Assembly: GCA_022711435.1 (NCBI GenBank)
Contig: JAKLFB010000026.1
Location: 18,834-82,833 of the forward strand
Direction of reading: 5' to 3'
DNA: 64,000 nt
Source of the DNA: Verrucomicrobiota bacterium
GTDB lineage: Bacteria > Verrucomicrobiota > Verrucomicrobiia > Limisphaerales > UBA1319
Every line of letters starts with the position of its first letter. The first letter of the stretch is position 1. Under the pieces are notes generated by a model. The model was given only the letters and a program-made list of their open reading frames with translations. It did no database searches and was not told the DNA's origin. A program made the position numbers and the translations under genes. Below are positions 17,663 through 25,261 of the stretch, in pieces.

Positions 17663-18876
17663 ATCCAGGACAATCCGTCGGCCGGCTCGACCGCCGCCGC
17701 CGCCCACTGCTCCCCCAGCTTCGGATGACGCTTCACGTAGGCCTCACGCGCCGTCCCCATGGCATCCTCGGCCCGCTCCCGCCGCACCAGGGCGATGCAG
17801 CAGCCGCGAAAACCCGCCCCGCTGAACCTGGCCCCCAGCACCCCCGGCGCGCCGGCCAGGATCTCATACAGATCGATCAGCGGCGGACAGCCGCACTCGT
17901 ACTGCTCGATCGAGCTGCGCCCCGATTCGGTCATCAGGCTGCCGAACCGATCGAGATCGCCCGCGGCCCACGCGCGAATGCCGGCCGCCACGCGGCGCAT
18001 CTCGCTGAAGAAGTGGGCGGCGCGCCGCGCCGGGGCTCCCGCCAGAAGCCCGCGGCGCCTCTCGTACTCTTCGGCCGTGACCCGGCCCAGGACTGCCGGC
18101 CCGCCCCGATGCCCCGACGCCTCGAGCAGGATCCGCGCCCCCGCCTCGCACTCGGCCACCCGATCGTTATACCCCGTCGTGGCCAGGGATTGCCGCAGGC
18201 CCGAAAAGGCCAGCAGAAACAGCGGCCTCGAACGGCCCACAGGCTTCGGGATCCGGCGAATCCCCGTTGGCAGTCCGCTCGCATCCATCCCCGCCTCCTC
18301 CGATCCGAAGGCCCGGCAATCGATCACCGTCAGCTCCTCGGATCGCGAAACCAGGATCGATGCCGGATCCAGGATGCCGTTGCGCAAGTTCAAATAGCCG
18401 TTCTCGATCTGCTGGTCCAGGCGGATGGCTTCCGAGGCCGTGAGCGCCGATCCGTTGACCTCCGCCAGCGCATGCAGATACGCCAGCCCGACCGCTGCTG
18501 ACGAGCTCAGCCCCCCTTCGCCCCATGCCCCCGCGATCCATCCCCGAATCCCCCGGTTCAGAGGCCCCTTGGCCCCGCTCAACGCTGCGGCCGCCCCTCG
18601 GGCGTAATTGCCCCAGTCGCCTCCCCGCCGAGCTGCGATGGGCGCATCCAGACGGAATCGCACCTCGCCGGCATACGCCCCGCTCCGCAGCTGCACCTCC
18701 GGGCCGTCCGCCGGCTCATAAGCCAGATGCACCGCCGGCTCGATCGCCAGCGCGGTCACCGTCCCCCACTGGTGATCGATGTGCGCCCCCAGAGGGCAAA
18801 TCCGGTACGGGGCGCGCACGACCCGCACCGGCCCTTTCGCCGGCCCGAACGCCGCCCGCAACCGTTCCGCCCACAT
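17650..18876 (-). CDS. Galacturonokinase (GHMP family)
   Basis: A 408-residue GHMP kinase. In place of the galactokinase G-E-H-T-D-Y it has APYRICPLGAHIDHQWG, which I recall as the form found in plant D-galacturonate kinase. Other stretches are also close to that enzyme: GGLSSSAAVGLAYLHAL, IENGYLNLRNGILDPAS, LAFSGLRQSLATTGYNDRV, SSIEQYECGCPPLIDLYEIL and GARFSGAGFRGCCIALV. The reaction would be galacturonate + ATP to galacturonate 1-phosphate. Coupling to a nucleotidyltransferase fits a salvage route to a UDP-sugar acid. A galactokinase with altered specificity is the alternative. Confidence 0.88.
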   Translation of the reverse strand: MWAERLRAAFGPAKGPVRVVRAPYRICPLGAHIDHQWGTVTALAIEPAVHLAYEPADGPEVQLRSGAYAGEVRFRLDAPIAARRGGDWGNYARGAAAALSGAKGPLNRGIRGWIAGAWGEGGLSSSAAVGLAYLHALAEVNGSALTASEAIRLDQQIENGYLNLRNGILDPASILVSRSEELTVIDCRAFGSEEAGMDASGLPTGIRRIPKPVGRSRPLFLLAFSGLRQSLATTGYNDRVAECEAGARILLEASGHRGGPAVLGRVTAEEYERRRGLLAGAPARRAAHFFSEMRRVAAGIRAWAAGDLDRFGSLMTESGRSSIEQYECGCPPLIDLYEILAGAPGVLGARFSGAGFRGCCIALVRRERAEDAMGTAREAYVKRHPKLGEQWAAAAVEPADGLSWICAP

Positions 18877-18886
18877 GGCCCCCGAG

Positions 18887-18917
18887 CTTATACCGGGCCC
18901 ATCCTTGCGTCAGTCAA
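18887..18917 (-). promoter_or_regulatory. Candidate promoter of the galacturonokinase gene
   Basis: On the minus strand TTGACT (18912-18917), a 19-base spacer and TATAAG (18887-18892) lie just before the ATG at 18876. A transcript starting at the usual distance would have a leader of only a few bases. The spacer is slightly long. Confidence 0.4.
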
Positions 18918-18997
18918 AAACAATCCGGCCCCAGGCGCGCGAAACGCCCGATTCCCGCCTCCATCGAGCGCGCATGGGCGATCCTCGGTCGTCCGCG

Positions 18998-19026
18998 TTG
19001 ACAGGCGCTGGCGGGCTCCATAGGCT
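18998..19026 (+). promoter_or_regulatory. Candidate sigma-70 promoter of the plus-strand sulfatase gene
   Basis: TTGACA (18998-19003), a 17-base spacer and TAGGCT (19021-19026) precede the sulfatase ATG at 19063. The -35 is perfect and the -10 weak. It is divergent from the galacturonokinase promoter. Confidence 0.4.
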
Positions 19027-19062
19027 CTGGCCTCGCACACGCGCAACCGAACTGGACCAATT

Positions 19063-20592
19063 ATGACAATCCATCGATTCATCCTCCTCCTCCTTTGGCT
19101 CGTTGCATTCTTTCCCGGCCCCGCCCCCTTCGCCGCGGACAGGCCCAACATCGTCGTGTTCCTCGTCGACGACATGGGCGTGATGGACACTTCGGTGCCA
19201 TTCCTCACGGACGAATCCGGCCAGCCGAGGCGCTACCCGCTGAACGACTTTTACCGCACGCCGAACATGGAGCGATTGGCCGCGGGCGGGATTCGCTTCA
19301 GCCAGTTCTGCGCGATGAGCGTCTGCTCGCCCACCCGCATCGCGATCATGACCGGGCAGAACGCCGCTCGGCACCGGACAACCAACTGGATCAACCCGGA
19401 CAAGAACAACGCCGGTCCGCAAGGCCCGCCCGACTGGAACTGGCGCGGCCTCAAGCGGGGCGGCGTGACTCTGGCTGGCCTGCTGCGCGACGCCGGCTAT
19501 CGCACCATCCATGTGGGCAAAGGCCACTTCGGCCCGCGCAACGCCGAGGGGGCCGATCCGCGCAACCTCGGCTTTGACATCAATGTCGGCGGGGCATCTA
19601 TCGGAGCGCCTGGCAGCTATTACGGCCAGCGGAGCTACGGCCTGAGCACGCAGCGGAGCCAGGCCGCTGTGCCGCATCTCGAGAAATACCACGGGACAGA
19701 GACCTTCCTCACCGAGGCGCTGACCCTCGAGGCCAACGCCCGAGTGAGCGACGCCGTGAAGGCCGGCCAGCCGTTCTTCCTCTACCTCGCCCACTATGCC
19801 GTGCACGCGCCGTTCGAGCCCGACCCGCGTTTCGCCGCGCACTACGCGGATTCGGGCAAGCCGCCCTCGGCGCAGGCCTTCGCCACGCTGATCGAGGGCA
19901 TGGACAAGTCGCTGGGCGACCTGCTCGGCCACCTCGACAAGCTCGGCGTGGCCGAGAGCACGCTCGTCTTTTTCCTGGGCGACAACGGCTCGGACGCCCC
20001 GCTCGGACAGCCGCATGAGATCGCCTGCGCCGCGCCGCTGCGGGGCAAGAAAGGCGCCCATTACGAAGGCGGCATGCGCGTGCCGTTCATCGCCGCATGG
20101 GCTCGCGCGCGCGCCGCCGATCCGCGCCAGAAACGGCTGCCGATTCCTGCGGGCGCCCTCCAGGGCCAACAGGCCGCCGTGCAGGATCTATTCCCGACGA
20201 TCCTCTCGCTCGCCGGGGCGAAAGCGCCGCCCGGCCACGTGGTGGACGGGCTGAATCTCGAGGTCTTGCTGCAAGGCGATCCGGACCGCAGCCGCCCGGA
20301 GCGGTTCCTGATGCACTATCCGCACGCGCCGCACCGGAGCGATTACTGGACCAGCTACCGCGATGGCGACTGGAAGGTCATTTACCACTACTTCCCCTCG
20401 GCGGCGTCCGAGGGCTCGCACTACCAGCTCTTCAATCTCGACACCGACCCGTTCGAGCAAGCCAACCTCGCCGCATCGAATCCCGCCGAGCTCCGCCGGA
20501 TGATGGCCGGCCTGATCGCCGCCCTCGAGGCGCACCAGGCGGTCTATCCCGTCGACCAGCAGCGCGCGCCCCTGAAACCGAAGCTGCCTTGA
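19063..20592 (+). CDS. Secreted type I sulfatase
   Basis: A 509-residue sulfatase. A signal peptide (MTIHRFILLLLWLVAFFPGP, cleavage near residue 25) precedes the metal-binding start NIVVFLVDDMGVMD. SVCSPTRIAIMTGQNAARHR contains the C-x-P-x-R motif with Cys88 as the formylglycine precursor. HVGKGHFGP (with GKGH instead of the commoner GKWH), HAPFEPD and FFLGDNGSD follow. C-terminal HYQLFNLDTDPFEQANLA is the typical sulfatase end domain. It lies 131 bases before a second sulfatase of the same strand. Confidence 0.94.
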   Translation: MTIHRFILLLLWLVAFFPGPAPFAADRPNIVVFLVDDMGVMDTSVPFLTDESGQPRRYPLNDFYRTPNMERLAAGGIRFSQFCAMSVCSPTRIAIMTGQNAARHRTTNWINPDKNNAGPQGPPDWNWRGLKRGGVTLAGLLRDAGYRTIHVGKGHFGPRNAEGADPRNLGFDINVGGASIGAPGSYYGQRSYGLSTQRSQAAVPHLEKYHGTETFLTEALTLEANARVSDAVKAGQPFFLYLAHYAVHAPFEPDPRFAAHYADSGKPPSAQAFATLIEGMDKSLGDLLGHLDKLGVAESTLVFFLGDNGSDAPLGQPHEIACAAPLRGKKGAHYEGGMRVPFIAAWARARAADPRQKRLPIPAGALQGQQAAVQDLFPTILSLAGAKAPPGHVVDGLNLEVLLQGDPDRSRPERFLMHYPHAPHRSDYWTSYRDGDWKVIYHYFPSAASEGSHYQLFNLDTDPFEQANLAASNPAELRRMMAGLIAALEAHQAVYPVDQQRAPLKPKLP

Positions 20593-20594
20593 CC

Positions 20595-20723
20595 CTCATG
20601 AACCTCTCCCTCTCCCGGCCTTGGGCCCCCCTCGCCTGCGCTCTGCAGGGGAGAGGGCAGGATGAGGGGGCGTTGCGCGGTTCATGGGTTCCGGGCGCGA
20701 ACCTTGGCTCGGAGAGTTTTGCC
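20595..20723 (+). repeat. CCTCTCC hairpin repeat, copy A (abuts a start codon)
   Basis: About 129 bp fill the gap between two sulfatase genes. It runs from CTCATGAACCTCTCCCTCTC through a hairpin (CTCTGCAGGGGAGAGGG region) to CGCGAACCTTGGCTCGGAGA and ends directly on the ATG at 20724. The same sequence in order occurs before the GntP permease gene (40028-40157) and, more diverged, before the GH5-like gene (31160-31275). Its last bases supply the GGAG ribosome site of the downstream gene. Confidence 0.75.
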
Positions 20724-22181
20724 ATGAAACAGAAACTGATCCTGTTCCTTTCGTTGTGGGCCGCTTGTCACGGGTCGTTCGCAGCTGAGCCGGCTCCGCA
20801 TATCCTGTTTGTGATGGCGGATGACATGGGCTGGGGGCAGACCGGCTACCGGGGACATCCTGTGCTCCGAACTCCAAACCTGGACGCGATGGCGGCCAGC
20901 GGCCTGCGCTTCGAGCGTTTCTATGCCGGCGGGCCAGTCTGTTCGCCCACGCGCGCGTCGGTCCTCACGGGCCGCTCCCATGATCGCGCGGGGGTGCTCA
21001 GCCACGGCTACGCGCTCCGCCTCCAGGAAAAGACCATTGCGCAGGCGCTCCGGGGCGCCGGCTACGTCACCGGCCATTTCGGCAAATGGCATCTCAACGG
21101 CCACAAGGGGCCGGGGGCGCCGATCTTTGCGGACGACCCCCGCAATCCGGGCGCGTTCGGCTTCGACGAGTGGGTATCGGTCTCGAACTTCTACGACGTC
21201 GATCCGCTCATGAGTCGCCAGGGCCGCTTCGAAGAGTTCAAGGGCGACTCCTCCGAGATCGCGGTGGCCGAGACGGTGAAGTTCCTCGAGAAACATCGCG
21301 CCGGCGGCCGGCCGATGTTCGCTCTCGTCTGGTTTGGGACGCCGCACAGCCCGTTCAAAGCGCTCGAGCCGGACAAGGCCCCGTTCGGCGGCCTCACGGC
21401 CGCGTCCGCCAACCACCACGGCGAGCTGGCGGCGATGGACCGCAGCATCGGGACATTGCGCAATAAGCTCCGCGATCTTGGCATCGCGCGGAACACGCTC
21501 CTGGTTTTTTGCAGCGACAACGGCGGCCTGCCGGAGATCGAGCCCGACACCGTGGGCGGCTTGCGCGGCAACAAGGGGAGCGTCTTCGAGGGCGGCATTC
21601 GTGTGCCGGGCATCATCGAGTGGCCCGCTGTGATCCAGCCGCGTGTCACCCGTTACCCGGCATGCGTGATGGACCTGTTCCCCACCGTCGCCGACATCCT
21701 CGGCCTGCCGGACCGCGTGATGCTCAAGCCGGTCGACGGCCGCAGCCTCAGGCCGCTGTTCGCTCGCGAGCTCGGCGAGCGCCGCCAGCCCATCGGCTTT
21801 CGGTACCAGAACAAGCGCGCCCTGGTGGACGACCGCTACAAGCTGCTCACCGACAATCTCGCTCGAGGCCAGTTCCAGCTCTACGATCTGATCGCCGATC
21901 CGAGAGAATCCCGCGACCTGAGCATCGACCTGCCCGAGGTGGCATCGCGCATGCGCAAGCAGTTGCTCGATTGGAACGGATCGGTGGACGCGAGCTTCGC
22001 CGGAAAGGATTATCCCGAAGGCAGAGTCACGCCGCCCGATCCGGCATCGGTGTTTTGGTTCGAGACGCCCGCCTACCAGCCATGGCTCGAGCAGTGGAAG
22101 GATCGCTGGGAATACAGGAGCTACATCGAGCGCGCGCTGGGCCAGACCAAGCCCACCGCCCGGAAGAGAGCGGCCCAGTGA
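20724..22181 (+). CDS. Secreted type I sulfatase
   Basis: A 485-residue sulfatase. MKQKLILFLSLWAACHGSFA is a signal peptide, HILFVMADDMGWGQTGYRGH carries the first metal ligands, and GGPVCSPTRASVLTGRSHDR holds Cys73 of the C-x-P-x-R motif. YVTGHFGKWHLNGHK and LLVFCSDNGGLPEIE complete the active site. QLYDLIADPRESRDLS is the usual C-terminal module. The start at 20724 has GGAGAG upstream, supplied by the hairpin repeat. The open frame extends far upstream, but that part is a shadow of the previous sulfatase. It is followed 56 bases later by a DUF5060 glycosidase, a plausible functional partner. Confidence 0.94.
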   Translation: MKQKLILFLSLWAACHGSFAAEPAPHILFVMADDMGWGQTGYRGHPVLRTPNLDAMAASGLRFERFYAGGPVCSPTRASVLTGRSHDRAGVLSHGYALRLQEKTIAQALRGAGYVTGHFGKWHLNGHKGPGAPIFADDPRNPGAFGFDEWVSVSNFYDVDPLMSRQGRFEEFKGDSSEIAVAETVKFLEKHRAGGRPMFALVWFGTPHSPFKALEPDKAPFGGLTAASANHHGELAAMDRSIGTLRNKLRDLGIARNTLLVFCSDNGGLPEIEPDTVGGLRGNKGSVFEGGIRVPGIIEWPAVIQPRVTRYPACVMDLFPTVADILGLPDRVMLKPVDGRSLRPLFARELGERRQPIGFRYQNKRALVDDRYKLLTDNLARGQFQLYDLIADPRESRDLSIDLPEVASRMRKQLLDWNGSVDASFAGKDYPEGRVTPPDPASVFWFETPAYQPWLEQWKDRWEYRSYIERALGQTKPTARKRAAQ

Positions 22182-22237
22182 CCCAGCGCCTGCAGGATGC
22201 CAATCGCCGCGCAGGGCGTGCATCCCCTATCGCCACT

Positions 22238-23878
22238 ATGAAACAATCATCCGCGTTCATGAAACAGCGCGCCCTTGCGCGTGCTTCCGTGACGGTCCTT
22301 TTGGCAGCCCTTGCTGCCTGGGAATCGCCTGCCGCGAATTTCGCCGACGGCGCCGCCGCCCCTCATCGCGGCGTTTGGCAGAAGGAGTTTATCCTCGAGG
22401 ATCCGCGCGGCAATCCGTTCTTCGATATCGAGCTTCGTTTCATCTTCACCTTGCCGGATGGGAAGGAGATCCAGGCGGAAGGATTCCACCGCGGCGGCAG
22501 CCGCTGGGCGGGGCGGGCTTATTGCGGGCAGGCTGGCCTGTGGAAATGGCGCACCGTGTCCAATCGCCCCGCGCTCGATGGACAGAGCGGCCGGTTCGAC
22601 GTCGTGCCGTCCGCGCTGCCGGGCAAGCTCCGCCAACACCCGCGCGATCCGCACCAGTTTGCCTACGACAACGGGGAGTGGTTCCTCCACCTGGGCGACA
22701 CCGGCTACCGCTATGTGACCGACACCGAGCCGCTTTGGCGGCAATATATCGACGAGGCCGCCGAGGCGGGGTTCAGCAAGATCCGCACGTGGTTCTGCCG
22801 CGGCCGCAGCGATGTCGCCGCCCTGTTCGCCAAAGACCGGGAAGGGCTGGACCTGGCCTACTGGGATGAAATCGAGCGGCGTCTGATCTATGCGCTCGAG
22901 CGGCACCCGCAGATTCAGTTCCAGCTGATCCCCTACGGCGAAGATACAGCGGAATTGCGCCGCTATGGCGAAGGCGAGCGTGCGTCGCGCCTTGTGGCCC
23001 GCTACGCCCAGGCCCGGTTCTCCGCCTTCCCGAACGTGCAGTGGTGCATCTCGAATGATACCATCATCACGCCTGAGCCCGGCCGCCGCAACGCCGACCC
23101 AGCCACCATCGACCGGATTGGGCGCGACATGCGGGCGCGCGAGCCCTGGGGCACGCTCATCTCCAACCACCAGGCGCGTTTCCGCGGCTACTCGTTCGTC
23201 GACGCCGCGTGGTCGGACATCATCACCCTCGAAGACCGCGACCAGGTGGCCGGGGCGATCCTTCTGCAATACCGCGCGCTGGGGAACGATCCGGTGGTGC
23301 TCGATGAAGACCGCTACGGCAACTACATCTCGCCCAAGCACGATCGATACTTCTTCCGGCGCCTGATGTGGGCCAGCCTCCTGAGCGGCGGGCACGCGAC
23401 CTACGGCGGCATGAACACCTATGAGCCGTTCGCGGGCCCGGACAAGCTGCAGGGCGTCCAGGGCTATTTGACCGCTGTGCGCGATGGCCGCCTCGACGAT
23501 GGCGCAGCCGATTTCCGCCACATCCGGCGCTTCTTTGCCGAGGCGGGTCTGACGCTCGCCGACCTGGAGCCGAACGATCCCATGGCTGGCAGCGACGGGC
23601 ACAGCGTGAAGGTCATCGCCGGCCCCCACACCATCATTGCGTATCTCCAGAACCCGGATTCGCGCGCGCCCGAAAGCGCCAACGTGGCGGAGGCGCCCGC
23701 CGCCTGCCGCCTGCACCTGCCATCGGGCGCCTGGCGTATTCGGTGGTTCGATCCGCGCACCGGCCAATGGCATCCGAATCCCGAGCCCATCGAGGTTATC
23801 GGCGGCTCCACCCGCGAGTTCCGATCGCCGTTCCCGGGCGATGCGGTGCTGCTACTGAGCCTGCCCGATCGCGGCTGA
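22238..23878 (+). CDS. Secreted DUF5060 / GH140-like glycoside hydrolase
   Basis: A 546-residue exported protein; a second ATG at 22259 (MKQRALARASVTVLLAALAA) gives the cleaner signal peptide. Residues about 35-120 are a DUF5060 sandwich: GNPFFDIELRFIFTLPDGKE, VEGF-like AEGFHRGGSRWAG and GLWKWRTVSN. A TIM-barrel follows, with WFLHLGDTGYRYVTDTEP, GFSKIRTWFCRGRSD, NVQWCISNDTIITPEPGRRN and DPVVLDEDRYGN. An acid/base Glu or Asp near CISND and a nucleophile near LDEDRYG are plausible. The C-terminal sandwich (ACRLHLPSGAWRIRWFDPRT) matches the collagen-binding-like end domain of this family. Apiosidase or related pectin side-chain activity is one possibility; the substrate is not established. Confidence 0.82.
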   Translation: MKQSSAFMKQRALARASVTVLLAALAAWESPAANFADGAAAPHRGVWQKEFILEDPRGNPFFDIELRFIFTLPDGKEIQAEGFHRGGSRWAGRAYCGQAGLWKWRTVSNRPALDGQSGRFDVVPSALPGKLRQHPRDPHQFAYDNGEWFLHLGDTGYRYVTDTEPLWRQYIDEAAEAGFSKIRTWFCRGRSDVAALFAKDREGLDLAYWDEIERRLIYALERHPQIQFQLIPYGEDTAELRRYGEGERASRLVARYAQARFSAFPNVQWCISNDTIITPEPGRRNADPATIDRIGRDMRAREPWGTLISNHQARFRGYSFVDAAWSDIITLEDRDQVAGAILLQYRALGNDPVVLDEDRYGNYISPKHDRYFFRRLMWASLLSGGHATYGGMNTYEPFAGPDKLQGVQGYLTAVRDGRLDDGAADFRHIRRFFAEAGLTLADLEPNDPMAGSDGHSVKVIAGPHTIIAYLQNPDSRAPESANVAEAPAACRLHLPSGAWRIRWFDPRTGQWHPNPEPIEVIGGSTREFRSPFPGDAVLLLSLPDRG

Positions 23879-23988
23879 GGCGGCTGGCTCGTTTTCCGTC
23901 ACGATCATGCGGATCCAACCTGCGGCGCGGCCCTCGCGCGCACGCGGCCCTTCCCATCGACCGGAAGCCAGCGGGCAATCTCGATCGC

Positions 23989-24144
23989 CTACCGCGCGCC
24001 GAAAAAGGTCGTGGCCGATCCCGCCGGCGCGGTGTAGCGCAGTGAGCCGCGCCGGAGCCGATGGGCACCCGCGGCTGCGTATTTCTCGGTGGCCGATGTC
24101 CGCCATGCATCGAATGTCGCGCTGCCGCTGCCCTGGACCTGCAC
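23989..24144 (-). pseudogene. Orphan C-terminal tail of a GH30-like glycosidase
   Basis: The minus strand reads VQVQGSGSATFDAWRTSATE and then LRRGSLRYTAPAGSATTFFG before a stop at 23989. This aligns with the last ~52 residues of the intact GH30-like enzyme at 41366-42901 (VQGTTAKSFVAWRTTDDEKD through LIYEAPGSSVTTFFAGNP). Nothing upstream of it on this strand resembles the catalytic barrel. The rest of the 378-base gap between 23879 and 24256 holds nothing else I recognise. It is best read as the remnant of a deleted paralogue. Confidence 0.6.
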
Positions 24145-24256
24145 GCTCCCAGCCCAGCCAGGGCGATCCAGCCGGCCAGGAGTCTGCAGGGCCGCCCCAA
24201 CGCCCCCGGCTGTCTCTGGGTGGCATGGCTTGGTCGATGGAATGTGGTGCTGTTTC

Positions 24257-25261
24257 TCATAGGGATGGCCTTGGGTGATTCCGATCGGAAAGGGGGTGCT
24301 CGATGCGGCGGGCCAGCGCATCGTTGGTGAATATCCGGGTTTGGACATTCGTGGCCAGCGGGATGGCGGCGGGTGAACGGCCGTTGAGGATGGCCAGGGC
24401 GGTTTGGGCGGCCCACTCGCCCTGCTCGCGCGCGACCTTCGTCACGCCCAGGACAGAGTACGGCATCATGAAATCGTCGCATGTGATGACCGGCTTGCGG
24501 ATGTGTTCGTGCACCCAAGCGACGGCTGCGTCCCTGTCCCAATCGCGAATCGCCCCGTTGGTCGGCAAATAGATGAGGTCGGCGTCGGCGTTGGCTTGCA
24601 CGAAAGCGGTCTTCCACGCGGCGAAGTCGCTCACCAGGCGGTAGCTCGGCTCCAGCCCGAGCCGCCGGTAGAGCGGATCGAGCAGGTCCCGATTGCTGCG
24701 CTCGGAGGTCGAGTCCTCGGAAAGCACGACCAGTTTCCGGATCCCCGAATGCCGCCGCCGCACGGCGTTGATGGCTTGGTCGATCGGCACGACCTCGATC
24801 ATGCCCGTGACGTTGGCGGTCGGCAGGCCATACTGCGCGCACGACCAATTCACACCGCAGAACACGACCGGCCGGCCGTCCTGCTTGAAATGCGGCGCCA
24901 CGACGTATTTCACTGCATCGTCGTCCGAGGCGATGAGGATGTCGGGATCGAATTCCTGAATGGCGTTCAGGGCGACGGCGGCGTTGGATCGGATGGCATC
25001 GGCGCCCGGCTGGCGTTTGCTGTCCAGGAAATGCACGCGCAGGTCGGCACGGTTCGTCAGCGTCTCCCGGATCCCCTGCATGATGTCGTCGCTCGATCCA
25101 TAGCCGGCGTGGTAAGAGTTGAGATGGAAGACGCGGGGGAGTTCGGCGCCGGAGAGGGGGGCGGCTGGAAGGAGCAGCGCCAGGAGCAACCCCAGCCCAT
25201 GGGCCCGGAATATCGAGCCGCCGCCCGCCGATCCGCTGTTGCGTATCCCCATCATTTCCAT
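24257..25261 (-). CDS. ABC-type substrate-binding protein (ABC_sub_bind family)
   Basis: About 334 residues. A signal region (HGLGLLLALLLPAAPLSGAE) is followed by a periplasmic two-lobed binding fold: VFHLNSYHAGYGSSDDIMQG, DILIASDDDAVKYVVAP, PVVFCGVNWSCAQYGLP, NVTGMIEVVPIDQAINAV, KLVVLSEDS and LIYLPTNGAIRDWDRDAAV. This is the ABC_sub_bind architecture often found with orphan transporters or fused to sensor kinases. No permease or ATPase is adjacent. The start codons (ATGGAAATGATG) overlap the stop of the upstream sulfatase gene, so it is translated with that gene. It may sense or deliver a product of sulfatase action. Confidence 0.85.
   Translation of the reverse strand: MEMMGIRNSGSAGGGSIFRAHGLGLLLALLLPAAPLSGAELPRVFHLNSYHAGYGSSDDIMQGIRETLTNRADLRVHFLDSKRQPGADAIRSNAAVALNAIQEFDPDILIASDDDAVKYVVAPHFKQDGRPVVFCGVNWSCAQYGLPTANVTGMIEVVPIDQAINAVRRRHSGIRKLVVLSEDSTSERSNRDLLDPLYRRLGLEPSYRLVSDFAAWKTAFVQANADADLIYLPTNGAIRDWDRDAAVAWVHEHIRKPVITCDDFMMPYSVLGVTKVAREQGEWAAQTALAILNGRSPAAIPLATNVQTRIFTNDALARRIEHPLSDRNHPRPSL

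Noticed and set aside
20097..20723. N-terminal extension of the second plus-strand sulfatase through the preceding gene
   Set aside because: It overlaps the first sulfatase gene and the hairpin repeat; the signal peptide starts at 20724.
24061..24330. Small plus-strand frames in the gap before the binding-protein gene
   Set aside because: Cys/Pro/Arg-rich translations without ribosome sites; the region is better explained by the GH30-like tail on the minus strand.
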